Positions 10,347 to 20,098 are shown, numbered from the stretch's first letter. The stretch: 64,000 nucleotides of DNA from Oryzomonas sp. (GCA_031292255.1 JARLHN010000008.1:62001-126000); one strand, 5' to 3'. The notes: generated by a model from the sequence alone, not told the origin. A program made the numbers and translations.

Positions 10347-13300
10347 TGCGGCGGTCATACATCAAAATTTCCGGCATCCTTCTCTTGATCGTCGGCACCC
10401 TCGTCATCAGCCTGGCCTTCTTTCTGCCCTACCTGCTGGACGTCAACTCTTACCGCGACGAAATCCTCGCCTCCCTGCAAAAATCCCTCAACCGCAAGGT
10501 CACGTTCTCCCGCGGCGAGTTCACGTGGCACTTCGGCCCTTCTTTTGACTTCGACGGCATCACGGTCAAGGAACCGGACAACAGCGCCGACTTTCTCAAG
10601 GCCGACCGCATCACGGTGCGCCTGGCCCTGATGCCCCTCCTGGAAAAACATGTCGTCGTGCACGACGTGTCCCTGGAGGGCGCCGACATTCACCTGGTGC
10701 GGGGCGTTGACGGTAAGTTGAACATCGACGACCTCATGGCTCCGGGCAAAGAAGGCATGCAGGTCCGGTTCCACAAGGTACAGCTCAGGCACAGCACGCT
10801 CCAGTGGCGTGACATGGCCATTCGCAAACAAGGCCTTTCGGCGGTTGCCGCCAATATCGACCTGACCCTGGACAACCTGGACCGCGGCCACAAGGGGGGC
10901 ATCAAACTCGTCTGCGACATGCCGGCCGCGTCGGGCTCTCCCGCCCACATCGCGCTGAGCGGCACGGTCAGGCTCCCCGAGAAGGGACAATCCCTGCTTG
11001 AAACGGAACTGAACGGCGATGCGGATATCAAACAGGCCGAAATAGGCCGTTTCTGGCCCTACTACGGCAGTTCGATCCCCTTCGCCAATCCGGGCGGCCG
11101 CCTGGACGTGACCACCAGCTTCAAGGGGACGCCCCGCGAGTTTGCGGCCAAGGGCAAGATCCGTGTCAACAACGCCGCCGTGACTTGGCCGGCCATTTTC
11201 CACGCCACCGTGGCGCCCCGCTTCCTGCAGGCGGAGTATAACATGAAACTCACCGCCACGTTGCTGGATGTCAAGACGATCGATCTGAGCACCGACGGTT
11301 TCAGGATCAAGGGGAGCGTGCAAGTCCACGACTATGCCGGCAAAGATCCGCGCATCGTCGCCAAGGCATCCACCCCGTCCACCTTCCGCTACGAAGATGT
11401 CAGGGGCTATGTTCCCTACGGAATCATCCCGAACGACACCAGCGACTATATCGAGCACAAGATCAAGACAGGGATCTTCAAGCTGGATACCGGCGTGCTG
11501 GACGGGCGGGTCAGCCAGATCGCCCACATGGAGCAGGGTGACAACTGCAATACCCTCATGATCCGGGGACCGGTGGAAAAGGCGGTCTTGAGCTACGGCC
11601 CCAAGGCACCGACGTTCAACAACATCAAGGGCACTGTCGAGTTGAAAGGCAAGGACTTCAACCTGATCGGCATGACCGGTTCCTTCGGCTCGTCGCCGTT
11701 CAAACTGCAGGGATCGATCACGGAGTATAATACCGACAAGCAAGGCAACTACCCGGTCCGCATGGAGCTCACCCCCCGAGCCCCCGAGGTCGCCTGGCTG
11801 GCCAGGATCGCCGGGGCCAACCAACTCGATTTCAGCGGCGCCTCCAGCCTTGTCCTGACCGGCAGCGGCCACTTTTCGGCCTACCGGCTGGACGGCGAAT
11901 GGGATTTGAAACAGGCGGCCTATACCTATCCCGGCGCCATCCGCAAACCGACGGGCATGTTAAATCATCTCGCCTTCAGTTCGACCATCTCGGCGGGCGA
12001 GGTCAGGCTGACCAGCCTTGCCTACACCCTGCCGCCGCTCGCCATCTCCGCAACCGCCCTGCTGAAATACGCCGGTCAGACGCATCTCAACTTTGATATG
12101 CAAACCAATCCGTTCCTGTTGAACGATGCGCTTCCCATCATGCCCATGTGGCAGCAGTACCGGCCACACGGGAGGGTTCAGGCGCATATTCGCGGCCGCG
12201 GCAATCCCGAAGACTTCTCTGCCATGGATTACTCCGGCAGCATCAGCCTGAACGCATTTTCCTTCCTGCCGGACCCCAAACTGAAGCCGGTCAACGGCAT
12301 CAGCAGCACGATCACCTTTCAGGGCAACAGCCTGGAAACCACCGGCATGAACGCCCGCTACGGCGATTCGCTCATCAACCTGCGCGGCCGGGTCAAGAGC
12401 CTGAAGAACGCGGAAGCCGAGATAACCCTGGCATCATCCCAGTTCTTCCTGCACGACCTCAACCTTGCCCCGGCCAAGGCGGCCAACGCGAGCATCCGTC
12501 GCCTGCATGCCGTCCTGGACATCGGGAACGGCAGGTATACCATCAACAAACTGTCAGGGCTCTACAATACGTCCAACTTCAGCATCAGCGGCGATTACAC
12601 CACGGGAACCGCCCCAACGGCCAATCTGGCGCTCAGCTCATCCAACCTCGATCTGGGCGACCTGCTCCTGCTTGCCAAATCTTCCGAGCGGGGAGGCGGA
12701 GAGGCGCCGTCGCGGGAGGCGCAAGCGCCGTCGCGGCTGAACCTGAGCCTCAAGATGAACGTAGAATCTGGAAAATACGAAAAGGTCATCTTCTCAAAGC
12801 TGAGCGCGACGCTGCACCAGGAAAACGGCATTCTCTATGTCCAGGGACTGGAAGCAGGGATGTTCGACGGCCGGGTGACAGCAAAGGGGCGGATTGCGCC
12901 GGGCAGCGGCCGGGAGCGGCGCTATGACCTTAATTTCGGACTTGAGCGGGTCAATGCGGAACGCCTGTTTCAGGCGCTGGACGTAAGCAAGGTGGTCACC
13001 GGGACCTTGAGCCTCTCCGGCGATCTGACCGCCCGGGGGGCTACCCTGGCGGATCTCAAGCGGACAACGCTCGGCAACGTGAAGCTGAAGTTGGAAAAAG
13101 GCACCCTGCGCAAGTTCAACGTGCTCTCCAAGATGTTCTCGATCCTCAACGTGTCCCAACTGCTCAAATTCCAGCTCCCCGACATGGTGTCGAACGGCAT
13201 GCCCTACAACGACATCCACGGCAGCTTCGCCTTCAGCGACGGCAGCATTGCAACCCAGAACCTCTTCATCAACAGCAATGCCATGAACATCTCGATCATC

Positions 13301-13591
13301 GGCAAGGCGGACATGGTCAAGGAGGAACTCAATTTCACCATCGGCGTCCAACCGCTTCAGACCGTGGACAAGATCGTCAACCGTATCCCGGTGGTGGGCT
13401 GGCTGTTGACCGGCAAGGGCAAATCCGTGGTAACGGCCTATTTCGAGGCCAAGGGTAAATGGTCCGATCCCCAGGTCAGCGCCATTCCGGTCAAGTCCAT
13501 GGCCAAGGGGGCCTTTGATGTCTTCAAACGGGTCTTTCAGCTGCCGGTGAAGTTGTTTACGGATACGGGAGATGTCATACTTGGAAAATAA
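10343..13591 (+). CDS. AsmA-family protein
   Basis: 1082-residue AsmA-like envelope protein. One N-terminal membrane helix (about residues 8-32, ISGILLLIVGTLVISLAFF) is followed by a very long periplasmic domain rich in beta-structure, and the C-terminal AsmA_2-type region has VVGWLLTGKGKSVVTAYFEA. Members of this superfamily (AsmA, TamB, YhdP) are linked to lipid movement or outer-membrane assembly, and I infer such an envelope role here. An internal RRREAQAPSR-like segment around residues 795-805 is encoded by a short DNA repeat (gaggcgccgtcgcgggaggc then gcaagcgccgtcgcgg). It overlaps the upstream CorC-type gene. Confidence 0.85.
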   Translation: MMRRSYIKISGILLLIVGTLVISLAFFLPYLLDVNSYRDEILASLQKSLNRKVTFSRGEFTWHFGPSFDFDGITVKEPDNSADFLKADRITVRLALMPLLEKHVVVHDVSLEGADIHLVRGVDGKLNIDDLMAPGKEGMQVRFHKVQLRHSTLQWRDMAIRKQGLSAVAANIDLTLDNLDRGHKGGIKLVCDMPAASGSPAHIALSGTVRLPEKGQSLLETELNGDADIKQAEIGRFWPYYGSSIPFANPGGRLDVTTSFKGTPREFAAKGKIRVNNAAVTWPAIFHATVAPRFLQAEYNMKLTATLLDVKTIDLSTDGFRIKGSVQVHDYAGKDPRIVAKASTPSTFRYEDVRGYVPYGIIPNDTSDYIEHKIKTGIFKLDTGVLDGRVSQIAHMEQGDNCNTLMIRGPVEKAVLSYGPKAPTFNNIKGTVELKGKDFNLIGMTGSFGSSPFKLQGSITEYNTDKQGNYPVRMELTPRAPEVAWLARIAGANQLDFSGASSLVLTGSGHFSAYRLDGEWDLKQAAYTYPGAIRKPTGMLNHLAFSSTISAGEVRLTSLAYTLPPLAISATALLKYAGQTHLNFDMQTNPFLLNDALPIMPMWQQYRPHGRVQAHIRGRGNPEDFSAMDYSGSISLNAFSFLPDPKLKPVNGISSTITFQGNSLETTGMNARYGDSLINLRGRVKSLKNAEAEITLASSQFFLHDLNLAPAKAANASIRRLHAVLDIGNGRYTINKLSGLYNTSNFSISGDYTTGTAPTANLALSSSNLDLGDLLLLAKSSERGGGEAPSREAQAPSRLNLSLKMNVESGKYEKVIFSKLSATLHQENGILYVQGLEAGMFDGRVTAKGRIAPGSGRERRYDLNFGLERVNAERLFQALDVSKVVTGTLSLSGDLTARGATLADLKRTTLGNVKLKLEKGTLRKFNVLSKMFSILNVSQLLKFQLPDMVSNGMPYNDIHGSFAFSDGSIATQNLFINSNAMNISIIGKADMVKEELNFTIGVQPLQTVDKIVNRIPVVGWLLTGKGKSVVTAYFEAKGKWSDPQVSAIPVKSMAKGAFDVFKRVFQLPVKLFTDTGDVILGK

Positions 13592-13855
13592 CCCTAAAAC
13601 GGCAGTTTGGCCACAGCGACTCAAAGACACGGAGGAAATCGCAGAGTCTTTCAAATATTTTCAAATCCGGAATGGTGACGAGAAATGAGACCGAAATGAT
13701 GCCTGAATCTCCGTGGCTCTGTGGCAAATGCTTTTCCGGGCTAATTAGTACGTTGTAACACTAACAATTCCGCCCCCCCTCCCCCGCTGAGGGAGGGGAT
13801 TATATGCGAACTTCAAGAGTTACACGGCATCAGGCTGGTGGAATGATCCGATGCT
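13592..13855. other. Intergenic region with repeats
   Basis: Convergent intergenic space between the AsmA-like gene and lpxC. A block starting AACGGCAGTTTGGCCACAG (about 13600-13650) resembles 45168-45215 (AACGGCAGTTCCGCCACGG). A GC-rich palindrome-centred repeat occupies 13747-13826. No gene is visible. Confidence 0.5.
13747..13826. repeat. TGTAAC...GTTACA repeat with C-run/G-run hairpin core
   Basis: Left end TAGTACGTTGTAACACT, right end AACTTCAAGAGTTACA. The core is CCCCCTCCCCCgctgaGGGAGGGG, able to form a strong hairpin. Related copies occur at 26276-26447 and 47834-47895. The ends are approximately inverted (TGTAAC...TTGAAGTT). Confidence 0.6.
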
Positions 13856-14683
13856 TCAGTAGATGGCGTAATTGTCGGGATCGGAGAAAAGTTCGCGGAG
13901 CAGAAGATTGTTGAGGTAATGGCCGGTCTTGTTGGCTTCGACCTTGCCGAGGATGCGGTAGCCGCTGGTGTACAGGTCGCCGATCAGGTCGAGGATCTTG
14001 TGATTGACCAGCTCCTTCTTGTAGCGCAGACCATGGGGGTTGACGATGCTGTCCTCCCCGATTGCCACGGCATTGTCCAGGGTCGCCCCTTTTGCCAACC
14101 CTGCCTGGCGGATCGCTTCGAGTTCTTCAATGAAGCCGAAGGTGCGGGAATTGATGATCGAAAAGGCGTTCTCAACGTCCGTGACCCGTTTTTTCTGTTT
14201 TCCCACCGGCGCCCGGAACTCGATGGACATGGTGATTTCCAGGGTATTGAGCGGCTTGACCCGCAGGTATGCGTCGTTGCGGCTCACCTCCACCGGGCGG
14301 AGCACCTTCAGATAGACGCCGTTTTCAGGGAATTCGTAGACGCCTGCCTTCCACATCCCCTGGTAGAACTCCCAGGCCGAGCCGTCCATGATGGGCACCT
14401 CGGGACCGTCGATGTAGACCAGGCAATTGGTGATGCCGGAGAAATAGAAGGCCGCCATCAGGTGTTCGATGGTGGAGACAGATGCGCCGTCCATGGCGAT
14501 CAGGGTCGAGAGTCGCGTGTCGGCCACCATGTCGTAGCGGGCCGGGATCATCTGGCCGTTGATGACAAAGGCGATGCCGAACTCGCGGCGTGGAAGGAAC
14601 TCCAGGTTGACCGGCTGGCCGGTATGCAGGCCGATCCCGGTGATCTTGAAAATGCGGTTGATGGTTGTTTGGCGCTTGATCAT
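13856..14683 (-). CDS. lpxC: UDP-3-O-acyl-N-acetylglucosamine deacetylase
   Basis: Zinc-dependent, committed step of lipid A synthesis: removes acetate from UDP-3-O-acyl-GlcNAc in the cytoplasm. 275 residues, a little shorter than many homologues. Family landmarks are GIGLHTG (17-22), zinc-site STIEHLMAA with E73/H74, the SRTFGF loop, LRYKKELVNHKILDLIGDLY with its His and Asp, and TGHYLNN near the C-terminus carrying the catalytic His. The Shine-Dalgarno is weak. A TCCGGA hairpin lies 20 bp upstream, between this gene and cysE on the same strand. Confidence 0.95.
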   Translation of the reverse strand: MIKRQTTINRIFKITGIGLHTGQPVNLEFLPRREFGIAFVINGQMIPARYDMVADTRLSTLIAMDGASVSTIEHLMAAFYFSGITNCLVYIDGPEVPIMDGSAWEFYQGMWKAGVYEFPENGVYLKVLRPVEVSRNDAYLRVKPLNTLEITMSIEFRAPVGKQKKRVTDVENAFSIINSRTFGFIEELEAIRQAGLAKGATLDNAVAIGEDSIVNPHGLRYKKELVNHKILDLIGDLYTSGYRILGKVEANKTGHYLNNLLLRELFSDPDNYAIY

Positions 14684-14702
14684 CTCGTAGCTTTCACAAA
14701 GT

Positions 14703-14729
14703 TTTCCATCCGGAGTTTCCGGATGGAAA
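14703..14729. repeat. TCCGGA short palindrome
   Basis: TTTCCATCCGGA gtt TCCGGATGGAAA: a perfect 12-bp stem with a 3-nt loop between cysE and lpxC. It belongs to a dispersed family also at 17270-17295, 32398-32426, 34712-34741, 44898-44927 and 58582-58620. It could act as a transcription attenuator or mRNA-stabilising hairpin. Confidence 0.7.
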
Positions 14730-14741
14730 CTAAATCGGCAT

Positions 14742-15416
14742 TCAGCCGTTGATCTTCTTTTTCAATGCCTCATGTTCCTCGGCCAGGACGGTGTACTTTC
14801 TCTCCAGTTCGCGGATCTGATCGAACAGGCATGAGATGGCCGTGGCCTCCGGGTCGGGCAGTTGTCCGTGCTGCAGATCGGGCCGGGCTTCTTCCTTCTT
14901 TTCCTGGGCCATGACCACCCGGCCGGGGATACCGACCACCGTGGCGTTATCCGGGACCTCCTTGACCACCACCGAGTTGGAGCCGATCTTGGCCCCCTTG
15001 CCGACGGTGAACGGTCCCAGCACCTTGGCTCCCGAACCGATCACCACATTGTCGCCCAGGGTCGGATGGCGCTTGACCTTGTCCCAGGTCACTCCCCCCA
15101 GGGTCACGCCGTGGTACAGGGTCACATTGTCGCCGATCTCTGCCGTTTCCCCGATCACCACCCCCATGCCGTGGTCGATGAAGAATTTGCGCCCGATCTT
15201 GGCGCCGGGATGGATCTCGATGCCGGTCAGGAAACGGCCGATGTGGGAGGTAAAGCGCCCCAGGAAAAAGAGTTCGTTAACCCAGAACCAGTGGGCGATA
15301 CGATATATCCAGAGGGCGTGCAGGCCGGGATAGCAGAAGATGATCTCCGCGATGTTGCGTGCGGCCGGGTCGCGCTCAAAGACAGAGTTGATATCTTCGC
15401 GGAGGTTCTTGAACAT
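14742..15416 (-). CDS. cysE: Serine O-acetyltransferase
   Basis: Makes O-acetylserine from serine and acetyl-CoA for cysteine synthesis. 224 residues. The left-handed beta-helix hexapeptide repeats run from about residue 65 to 165 ([20 protein letters not shown], then [20 protein letters not shown]), with the catalytic His/Asp in the DHGMG region. The extra C-terminal ~50 residues look like a coiled coil ([20 protein letters not shown]). GGGAG stands seven bases before the ATG. It is followed on the same strand by lpxC after a hairpin spacer, so a shared transcript is possible though the pathways differ. Confidence 0.94.
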   Translation of the reverse strand: MFKNLREDINSVFERDPAARNIAEIIFCYPGLHALWIYRIAHWFWVNELFFLGRFTSHIGRFLTGIEIHPGAKIGRKFFIDHGMGVVIGETAEIGDNVTLYHGVTLGGVTWDKVKRHPTLGDNVVIGSGAKVLGPFTVGKGAKIGSNSVVVKEVPDNATVVGIPGRVVMAQEKKEEARPDLQHGQLPDPEATAISCLFDQIRELERKYTVLAEEHEALKKKING

Positions 15417-15639
15417 AGTGAAACTCCCGTAAAAACAGTCGGAAATACCTATAGGATTAACATAGGCCTTGTAAATCTGTCAATTTTTATCACCGGTTGC
15501 CCCATAAACTTAGCTCTCGACAAAGGGCGCGCTTTTCACTAAGATGCGCACATTGTTTATTGTATACACCATCTATTCCAGATGTGCCCAATCATCTTAC
15601 CAAAGCCGCATTTCCCGGCAACGAAAGGAGAATCAGCGC

Positions 15640-17265
15640 ATGTCCACCAAACCGTTCGTCTATCAGGAGCCCTTCCCGCTTGCCCACGATGAAACCGCGT
15701 ACCGCAAGATCGAGGGAAGCGAAAAGTACGTCGAGCTGACGGAATTCGCCGGCAAGCAGGTCATCAGGGTCTGCCCCGAGGCGCTCGCCATCCTGGCCAA
15801 CGAGGCCATGCGGGACGTCTCGTTTTTGCTGCGCCCCGCGCACAACGAGCAGGTGGCCAAGATCCTGAGCGATCCCGAGGCATCTCAGAACGATAAAGGC
15901 GTCGCCATGGCGTTCCTGCGCAACGCCGAGATCTCAGCCCAGTTCGAGCTGCCCGTCTGCCAGGACACCGGCACCGCCACGATCGTCGCCAAGAAAGGCC
16001 AGCAGGTCTGGACCGGCGTCAAGGACGAGGAGTGGCTCTCCAAGGGGGTCTACAAGACCTATACCGAAGAGAACCTCCGCTACTCCCAGACCGTGGCCCT
16101 GGACATGTACCAGGAGGTCAACACCGGCACCAACCTCCCGGCCCAGATCGACATCATGGCTACCGACGGCGACTACTACAAGTTCCTGTTCATGGCCAAG
16201 GGGGGCGGTTCGGCCAACAAGACCATGCTGTACCAGGAGACAAAGGCCCTGCTCACCCCGGGCAAGCTGGAAAAATTCCTGGTGGAAAAGATGAAATACC
16301 TGGGCACCGCGGCTTGCCCCCCCTACCATATTGCCTTCGTCATCGGCGGCACCAGCGCAGATGCCTGCCTGAAGGCCGTCAAACTGGCAACCGCCAAGGA
16401 ACTGGACAATCTCCCCACCCAGGGCAACGAGTACGGCCAGGCCTTCCGCGACCTGGAACTGGAGGCAAAGCTCCTCGAAGCGGCCCAGAAACTGGGCATC
16501 GGCGCCCAGTTCGGCGGCAAGTACTTTGCCCACGACGTACGCGTCGTCCGTCTGCCGCGCCACGGTGCATCCTGTCCGGTCGGCATGGCGGTATCCTGCT
16601 CGGCCGACCGCAACATCAAGGCCAAGATCACGAAAGACGGCCTGTTCGTGGAGGAGATGGACAAAAACCCCGGACGCCTGATCCCCGAGCAGTATCGCGG
16701 CAAGCACGGGCACGGCGTCAAGATCGACCTGAACAAACCCATGAAGGAGATCCTGGCCGAGTTGACCAAGCACCCGGTCTCCACCCCGCTCCTCCTGACC
16801 GGCACCATCGTGGTGGGCCGCGACATCGCCCACTCCAAATTCAAGGAGATCATGGACAAAGGTCTGGCGCTGCCCGAATACCTGTTGAAGCACCCGATCT
16901 ACTACGCCGGCCCCGCCAAGACCCCGGCAGGCAAGGCCTCCGGCTCCTTCGGCCCCACCACCGCCGGCCGCATGGACTCCTACGTGGACGAACTCCAGTC
17001 CAAGGGCGGTTCGCTGATCATGATCGCCAAGGGGAACCGCAGCCAGCAGGTCACGGACGCCTGCAAGAAATACGGCGGGTTCTACCTCGGCTCCATCGGC
17101 GGCCCGGCCGCGGTCCTGGCAGAGGAGAACATCAAGAAGGTCGAATGCATCGACTTCCCGGAACTGGGGATGGAAGCGGTCTGGAAGATCGAGGTTGAGG
17201 ATTTCCCGGCATTTATCCTGGTGGACGACAAGGGGAACGACTTCTTCAAGCAGCTCGGTTTGTAG
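15640..17265 (+). CDS. Fumarate hydratase, class I (single chain)
   Basis: [4Fe-4S] fumarase interconverting fumarate and malate in the TCA cycle. 541 residues from the ATG at 15640, which has AAAGGAG upstream. A longer in-frame start at 15544 adds an unrelated 32-residue leader and is rejected. The alpha and beta parts are fused as in E. coli FumA/FumB (about 548 residues). Probable cluster ligands are the Cys in [12 protein letters not shown], in the [12 protein letters not shown] segment and in [12 protein letters not shown]. The C-terminal beta part has [13 protein letters not shown] and [13 protein letters not shown]. Confidence 0.94.
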   Translation: MSTKPFVYQEPFPLAHDETAYRKIEGSEKYVELTEFAGKQVIRVCPEALAILANEAMRDVSFLLRPAHNEQVAKILSDPEASQNDKGVAMAFLRNAEISAQFELPVCQDTGTATIVAKKGQQVWTGVKDEEWLSKGVYKTYTEENLRYSQTVALDMYQEVNTGTNLPAQIDIMATDGDYYKFLFMAKGGGSANKTMLYQETKALLTPGKLEKFLVEKMKYLGTAACPPYHIAFVIGGTSADACLKAVKLATAKELDNLPTQGNEYGQAFRDLELEAKLLEAAQKLGIGAQFGGKYFAHDVRVVRLPRHGASCPVGMAVSCSADRNIKAKITKDGLFVEEMDKNPGRLIPEQYRGKHGHGVKIDLNKPMKEILAELTKHPVSTPLLLTGTIVVGRDIAHSKFKEIMDKGLALPEYLLKHPIYYAGPAKTPAGKASGSFGPTTAGRMDSYVDELQSKGGSLIMIAKGNRSQQVTDACKKYGGFYLGSIGGPAAVLAEENIKKVECIDFPELGMEAVWKIEVEDFPAFILVDDKGNDFFKQLGL

Positions 17266-17324
17266 GTAGTTTCCGTCCGGAGTTTACGGATGAAAGCCAG
17301 GTATCATCTGATACGACGGCAAAG

Positions 17325-17354
17325 CAGATGGCCACAGGGAACTGTGGCCATCTG
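17325..17354 (+). terminator. Strong hairpin downstream of fumarase
   Basis: 13-bp perfect stem, 4-nt loop, 60 bp after the fumarase stop. There is no U-tract, so it may stabilise the 3' end or terminate inefficiently. Confidence 0.4.
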
Positions 17355-17367
17355 TCGTTGTGGTCTC

Positions 17368-17512
17368 TAGGTTGCTAAAAACGTCATGGCTCGGCTGACC
17401 GGCAAGGTATAAGCGAGTGAGGAAGCGAGGCGTACCTCTCGGTACGCTCCCGCTTTGAACGAGCGGCAACGCCGCGGACCAGCCCCGCAATAGATTTTCA
17501 ACAACCTGCTAA
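17368..17512. repeat. Putative dispersed intergenic repeat with partly inverted ends
   Basis: Begins TAGGTTGCTAAAAACGTCAT and ends TTTTCAACAACCTGCTA, so its termini are partly inverted (TAG..GTTG.T). The interior contains GAGGCGTACCTCTCGGTACGCTC, itself palindromic. Only one copy is in the window. Calling it a dispersed element is inference from its form. Confidence 0.4.
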
Positions 17513-17670
17513 ATCTCTCCGATATTTCCGCACAGAGTCCAAATTCGGATCCACAATTTCCCACTGTAACCCCTCGACACCCGAAGGCAGCAAGCCTTAC
17601 TATGGATGTTTGAGATATCTGGATTGAATTGCCGGTCAAATGAAAAAAAAGAGAATTTTCAAGAATAAGC

Positions 17671-17699
17671 TTGAAGTATGCGGAATTATAACTTATATA
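17671..17699 (+). promoter_or_regulatory. Candidate sigma-70 promoter for MucR-type gene
   Basis: TTGAAG (17671-17676), a 17-bp spacer, TATATA (17694-17699), in AT-rich DNA 43 bp before the ATG. Confidence 0.45.
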
Positions 17700-17741
17700 A
17701 AATGAACATAGCTCATTATCTAATATGGAAGGATAACACGA

Positions 17742-18284
17742 ATGGCAACATTGATCGAAATGGCATCTGAAATTGTATCTGCACACGCGTCAGCAAATCA
17801 AATGAGTACTGAGGAATTGCTTGCCGAAATTCAGAAAGTACACACAGCCTTGAAATCACTTGAAGCTGGTCAAGGGGTAGAAGGGGTGACTACTGAGGCT
17901 AAACCGGCACTTACTATAAAGCAGGCATTCAAAAAGGATGAAGTCATTTGCATGGTGTGCGGGAAAGGCGGTTTCAAAACTCTTGCCCGCCACCTGAACC
18001 AGGCACACGGGCTGAAGCCCGGGCAATACCGCAAACAGTTCAATATCCCATCCACACAGTCGTTGGCAGCCAAGAACTACAGCGAATCAAGACGTCAGTC
18101 CGCACTCGATAACGGGCTTGCGGCCAACCTGGAGAAGGCTCGTAAGGTGAGAGCCGAAAAGATTGCCGCTGCCAAGGCACCTGCAAAAACAGCCAAGCCC
18201 GTAAAGGCCGTAAAAGTAGCGAAACCGGCTAAATCGGAGAAGGCAACTATCGTTGTACGTAAAGCTGCTGCAAAGGCAAAGTAA
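17742..18284 (+). CDS. MucR/Ros-family zinc-finger transcriptional regulator
   Basis: 180-residue DNA-binding protein. The central ROS/MucR domain (about residues 60-120) holds a C2H2-type finger in DEVICMVCGKGGFKTLARHL followed by NQAHGLKPGQYRKQFNIP. The C-terminal ~45 residues are Lys/Ala/Pro rich (KAPAKTAKPVKAVKVAK), like histone H1-type tails, and could add non-specific DNA binding. MucR proteins regulate exopolysaccharide and surface genes in alphaproteobacteria; targets here are unknown. It is monocistronic, with its own promoter and terminator. Confidence 0.88.
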   Translation: MATLIEMASEIVSAHASANQMSTEELLAEIQKVHTALKSLEAGQGVEGVTTEAKPALTIKQAFKKDEVICMVCGKGGFKTLARHLNQAHGLKPGQYRKQFNIPSTQSLAAKNYSESRRQSALDNGLAANLEKARKVRAEKIAAAKAPAKTAKPVKAVKVAKPAKSEKATIVVRKAAAKAK

Positions 18285-18315
18285 CGTAGGCTGAAAAGCA
18301 TGCTGCGTTGGTTGT

Positions 18316-18350
18316 GAGGGAGCCTGATTACCAGGTTCCCTCTTTTGTTT
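18316..18350 (+). terminator. Rho-independent terminator after MucR-type gene
   Basis: GAGGGAGCCTG attac CAGGTTCCCTC followed by TTTTGTTT, 31 bp past the stop codon. Confidence 0.8.
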
Positions 18351-18378
18351 GTGGGGTCACACAAAAAAACCTGCTTAC

Positions 18379-18912
18379 TCACCGCCTCTTATACGTCCCC
18401 ATCAACTCCCCCTTGGCCAGGATATGCCCTTCCATGGCCCGCTCCAGCACGGTCTTGGAGGTGGACGGACCGAGATGCAATGCCGTATCGAGGGCATAGA
18501 CCTTGAAAAAGTAGCGGTGCGTCCCGGACGGTGGACAGGGGCCGCCGTAGCCGGTGCGCGGCCAACTGTTCTTCCCCGTGACGGCCTGGGGGGGCAGGCC
18601 GCTCTCGGGGATCTCCCGGGTCTGGGCCGGGATGTTCCACACCACCCAATGCACCCAGGTCCCAACAGGGGCATCCGGATCATCCATGATCAACGCCAGC
18701 GTCTGGGCAGCCTGCGGCACCTTGGCGATGACCAGGGCCGGGCTGGTGTCGTTTCCGTCACAGGTGTAGCGGGCCGGTATGGCCTCCCCATGGCCAAAGG
18801 CCGGACTTGTAATGGTTAACATCTCCATTCGGCGTGCCTCCTTCCCAAGAGCGGCCACATACAGCAGCATCCCAACTGCTGTCAGCAGCATCGCCAAGAT
18901 CAAGCGCTTCAA
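18379..18912 (-). CDS. YbhB/YbcL (PEBP/Raf-kinase-inhibitor-like) protein, exported
   Basis: 177 residues of the bacterial phosphatidylethanolamine-binding-protein-like family. Family features are PARYTCDGNDTSPAL, the MDDPDAPVGTWVHWVVWNIP core and GPCPPSGTHRYFFKVYALD. I chose the TTG at 18910-18912 because GGAGG lies six bases upstream and because it yields a signal-peptide-like N-terminus (LKRLILAMLLTAVGMLLYVAA). An ATG at 18889-18891 is the alternative. The physiological ligand is unknown for most bacterial members. It is downstream of the adenosine-specific kinase gene on the same strand, 23 bp apart, so probably co-transcribed. Confidence 0.88.
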   Translation of the reverse strand: MKRLILAMLLTAVGMLLYVAALGKEARRMEMLTITSPAFGHGEAIPARYTCDGNDTSPALVIAKVPQAAQTLALIMDDPDAPVGTWVHWVVWNIPAQTREIPESGLPPQAVTGKNSWPRTGYGGPCPPSGTHRYFFKVYALDTALHLGPSTSKTVLERAMEGHILAKGELMGTYKRR

Positions 18913-18935
18913 AGCTTGCCTCCGCTCCTCTCCCC

Positions 18936-19424
18936 TCACAGCTTGTAGCCGATCCTGCGCAACAGGGTACGGCGCTCCAGACGCTCTTCCTCCGATTCCA
19001 CCCCTTTTGGGGCAAATCCGTCGATCACGCCGAGGATGCCCCAACCCTGGAGGGTGGAGGCGACGATGACCTGGAGCGGGTTGGCCGTGGCGCAATAGAC
19101 CCGGCAGACCTCCGGGCAGTTCTTCACCTGGTTGAGGATGTTGATGGGATAGGCGTCCCGTAGCAGGATACAAAAGACATGGCCGGCGCCTATGGCCTTC
19201 AGCACGGTCGTGCACCCCTTGATCAGATCGTCGTCGTTTCCCTCGGACCGGATCAGGCAAGGGCCGGACGCCTCGGTGAAGGCGACGCCGAAGCGGGCCT
19301 GGGGCACCGTGCCGGCAATGATCTCGTACAGGTCCTCGGCGGTCTTGATGAAGTGGGTCTGGCCGAGGATGATGTTGCACCCTTCGGGATAGTCGATCTT
19401 GACGTCATGCATCTCCAGTTGCAT
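18936..19424 (-). CDS. Adenosine-specific kinase family protein
   Basis: 162 residues matching the PF04008 family, named from an archaeal crystal structure with adenosine-binding capacity; its bacterial role is not established. Start at 19424 with AAGGAG seven bases upstream; the open frame extends 69 codons further upstream without similarity. Recognisable stretches are EGCNIILGQTHFIKTAEDLY, VAFTEASGPCLIRSEGND and FCILLRDAYPINILNQVKNC, then VYCATANPLQVIVA and GVIDGFAPKGVE. It is divergent from the YaiI-family gene. Confidence 0.85.
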   Translation of the reverse strand: MQLEMHDVKIDYPEGCNIILGQTHFIKTAEDLYEIIAGTVPQARFGVAFTEASGPCLIRSEGNDDDLIKGCTTVLKAIGAGHVFCILLRDAYPINILNQVKNCPEVCRVYCATANPLQVIVASTLQGWGILGVIDGFAPKGVESEEERLERRTLLRRIGYKL

Positions 19425-19581
19425 ATTTTCTCCTTTTCGCGCCCGATCCCGCCAGGGCGGTTCGATCCGCCGCCTTATCCGGGGGTGGCAGCCATCCTCG
19501 GTTACATGGTTCTCAATGAATTCTACCACGGTTTGCATGAATTTCCCGATCGGCCTCAGAAGACCTTGCAAAGGACACCGG

Positions 19582-19610
19582 CTGACATCCGTGATAGTAT
19601 CTGGTATACT
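19582..19610 (+). promoter_or_regulatory. Candidate sigma-70 promoter for YaiI-family gene
   Basis: CTGACA (19582-19587), 17-bp spacer, TATACT (19605-19610). The start codon is 24 bp further on, with AAGGAG in between. Confidence 0.6.
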
Positions 19611-19633
19611 TGATCTCAAAAAAAGGAGCAACC

Positions 19634-20098
19634 ATGCGCATATGGATCGATGCCGACGCCTGCCCGCGGGTCATCAAGGAGATAGCCTTCCGCGCCTCCG
19701 AGCGCCTGGAGATCCCGGTCTCCCTGGTGGCCAACACAAGCCTTGCCAAGCACCATTCCCGCCTGATCGATTCGGTGGTGGTGGGCGAGGGGTTTGACGT
19801 TGCCGACGACTACATTGCCGAGCATGCGACCCCGGAAGACGTGGTCATAACCGCCGACATCCCGTTGGCAGCCCGGATCGTGGCCAAGGGCGCGGTGGGG
19901 ATCGATCCGCGGGGCGAGTTCTACACCGAGGAGAACGTGGGTGAGCGCCTCTCCATGCGCGACCTGATGATGGAACTCCGCGATGGGGGCATGGTGCGGG
20001 GAGGTCCGGCCCAGTTCGGCGCAACGGACCGCCAGCGCTTCGCCTCCTCCCTGGACACCCTGCTGACCCGCATGGTAAAGGGAAGAAAACTCCTCTGA
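19634..20098 (+). CDS. YaiI/YqxD family protein (UPF0178)
   Basis: 154-residue conserved protein of unknown function with a PIN-like NYN fold predicted for the family. The N-terminus [20 protein letters not shown] and the [34 protein letters not shown] and [12 protein letters not shown] stretches are diagnostic. The start is the ATG at 19634, after AAGGAG. The acidic residues of IDADACP and ITADIPLA resemble a nuclease metal site, but no activity is established. Confidence 0.9.
   Translation: MRIWIDADACPRVIKEIAFRASERLEIPVSLVANTSLAKHHSRLIDSVVVGEGFDVADDYIAEHATPEDVVITADIPLAARIVAKGAVGIDPRGEFYTEENVGERLSMRDLMMELRDGGMVRGGPAQFGATDRQRFASSLDTLLTRMVKGRKLL

Larger units (their letters stand above)
17266..17741. 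other. Intergenic region with hairpins and a dispersed repeat
   Basis: No gene seen. The region contains a degenerate TCCGGA palindrome (17270-17295), a perfect 13-bp hairpin CAGATGGCCACAG ggaa CTGTGGCCATCTG (17325-17354) that probably ends fumarase transcription although no T-run follows, a 145-bp repeat-like block (17368-17512), then AT-rich DNA with the promoter of the MucR-type gene. Confidence 0.6.

Noticed and set aside
8931-10358. 475-codon open frame antisense to the CorC-type gene
   Set aside because: It mirrors a strongly supported gene, has His/Asp-rich nonsense composition and no motif; produced by GC-rich codon bias.
10355-11872. 505-codon open frame antisense to the AsmA-like gene
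   Set aside because: No family similarity and composition of a shadow frame.
15934-17198. Long frames on both strands overlapping fumarase
   Set aside because: The fumarase frame has all cluster ligands and family motifs; the others are Pro/Arg/Gly-rich shadows.
17325-17354. Confident rho-independent terminator
   Set aside because: Excellent stem but no following T-run, so listed only at low confidence.
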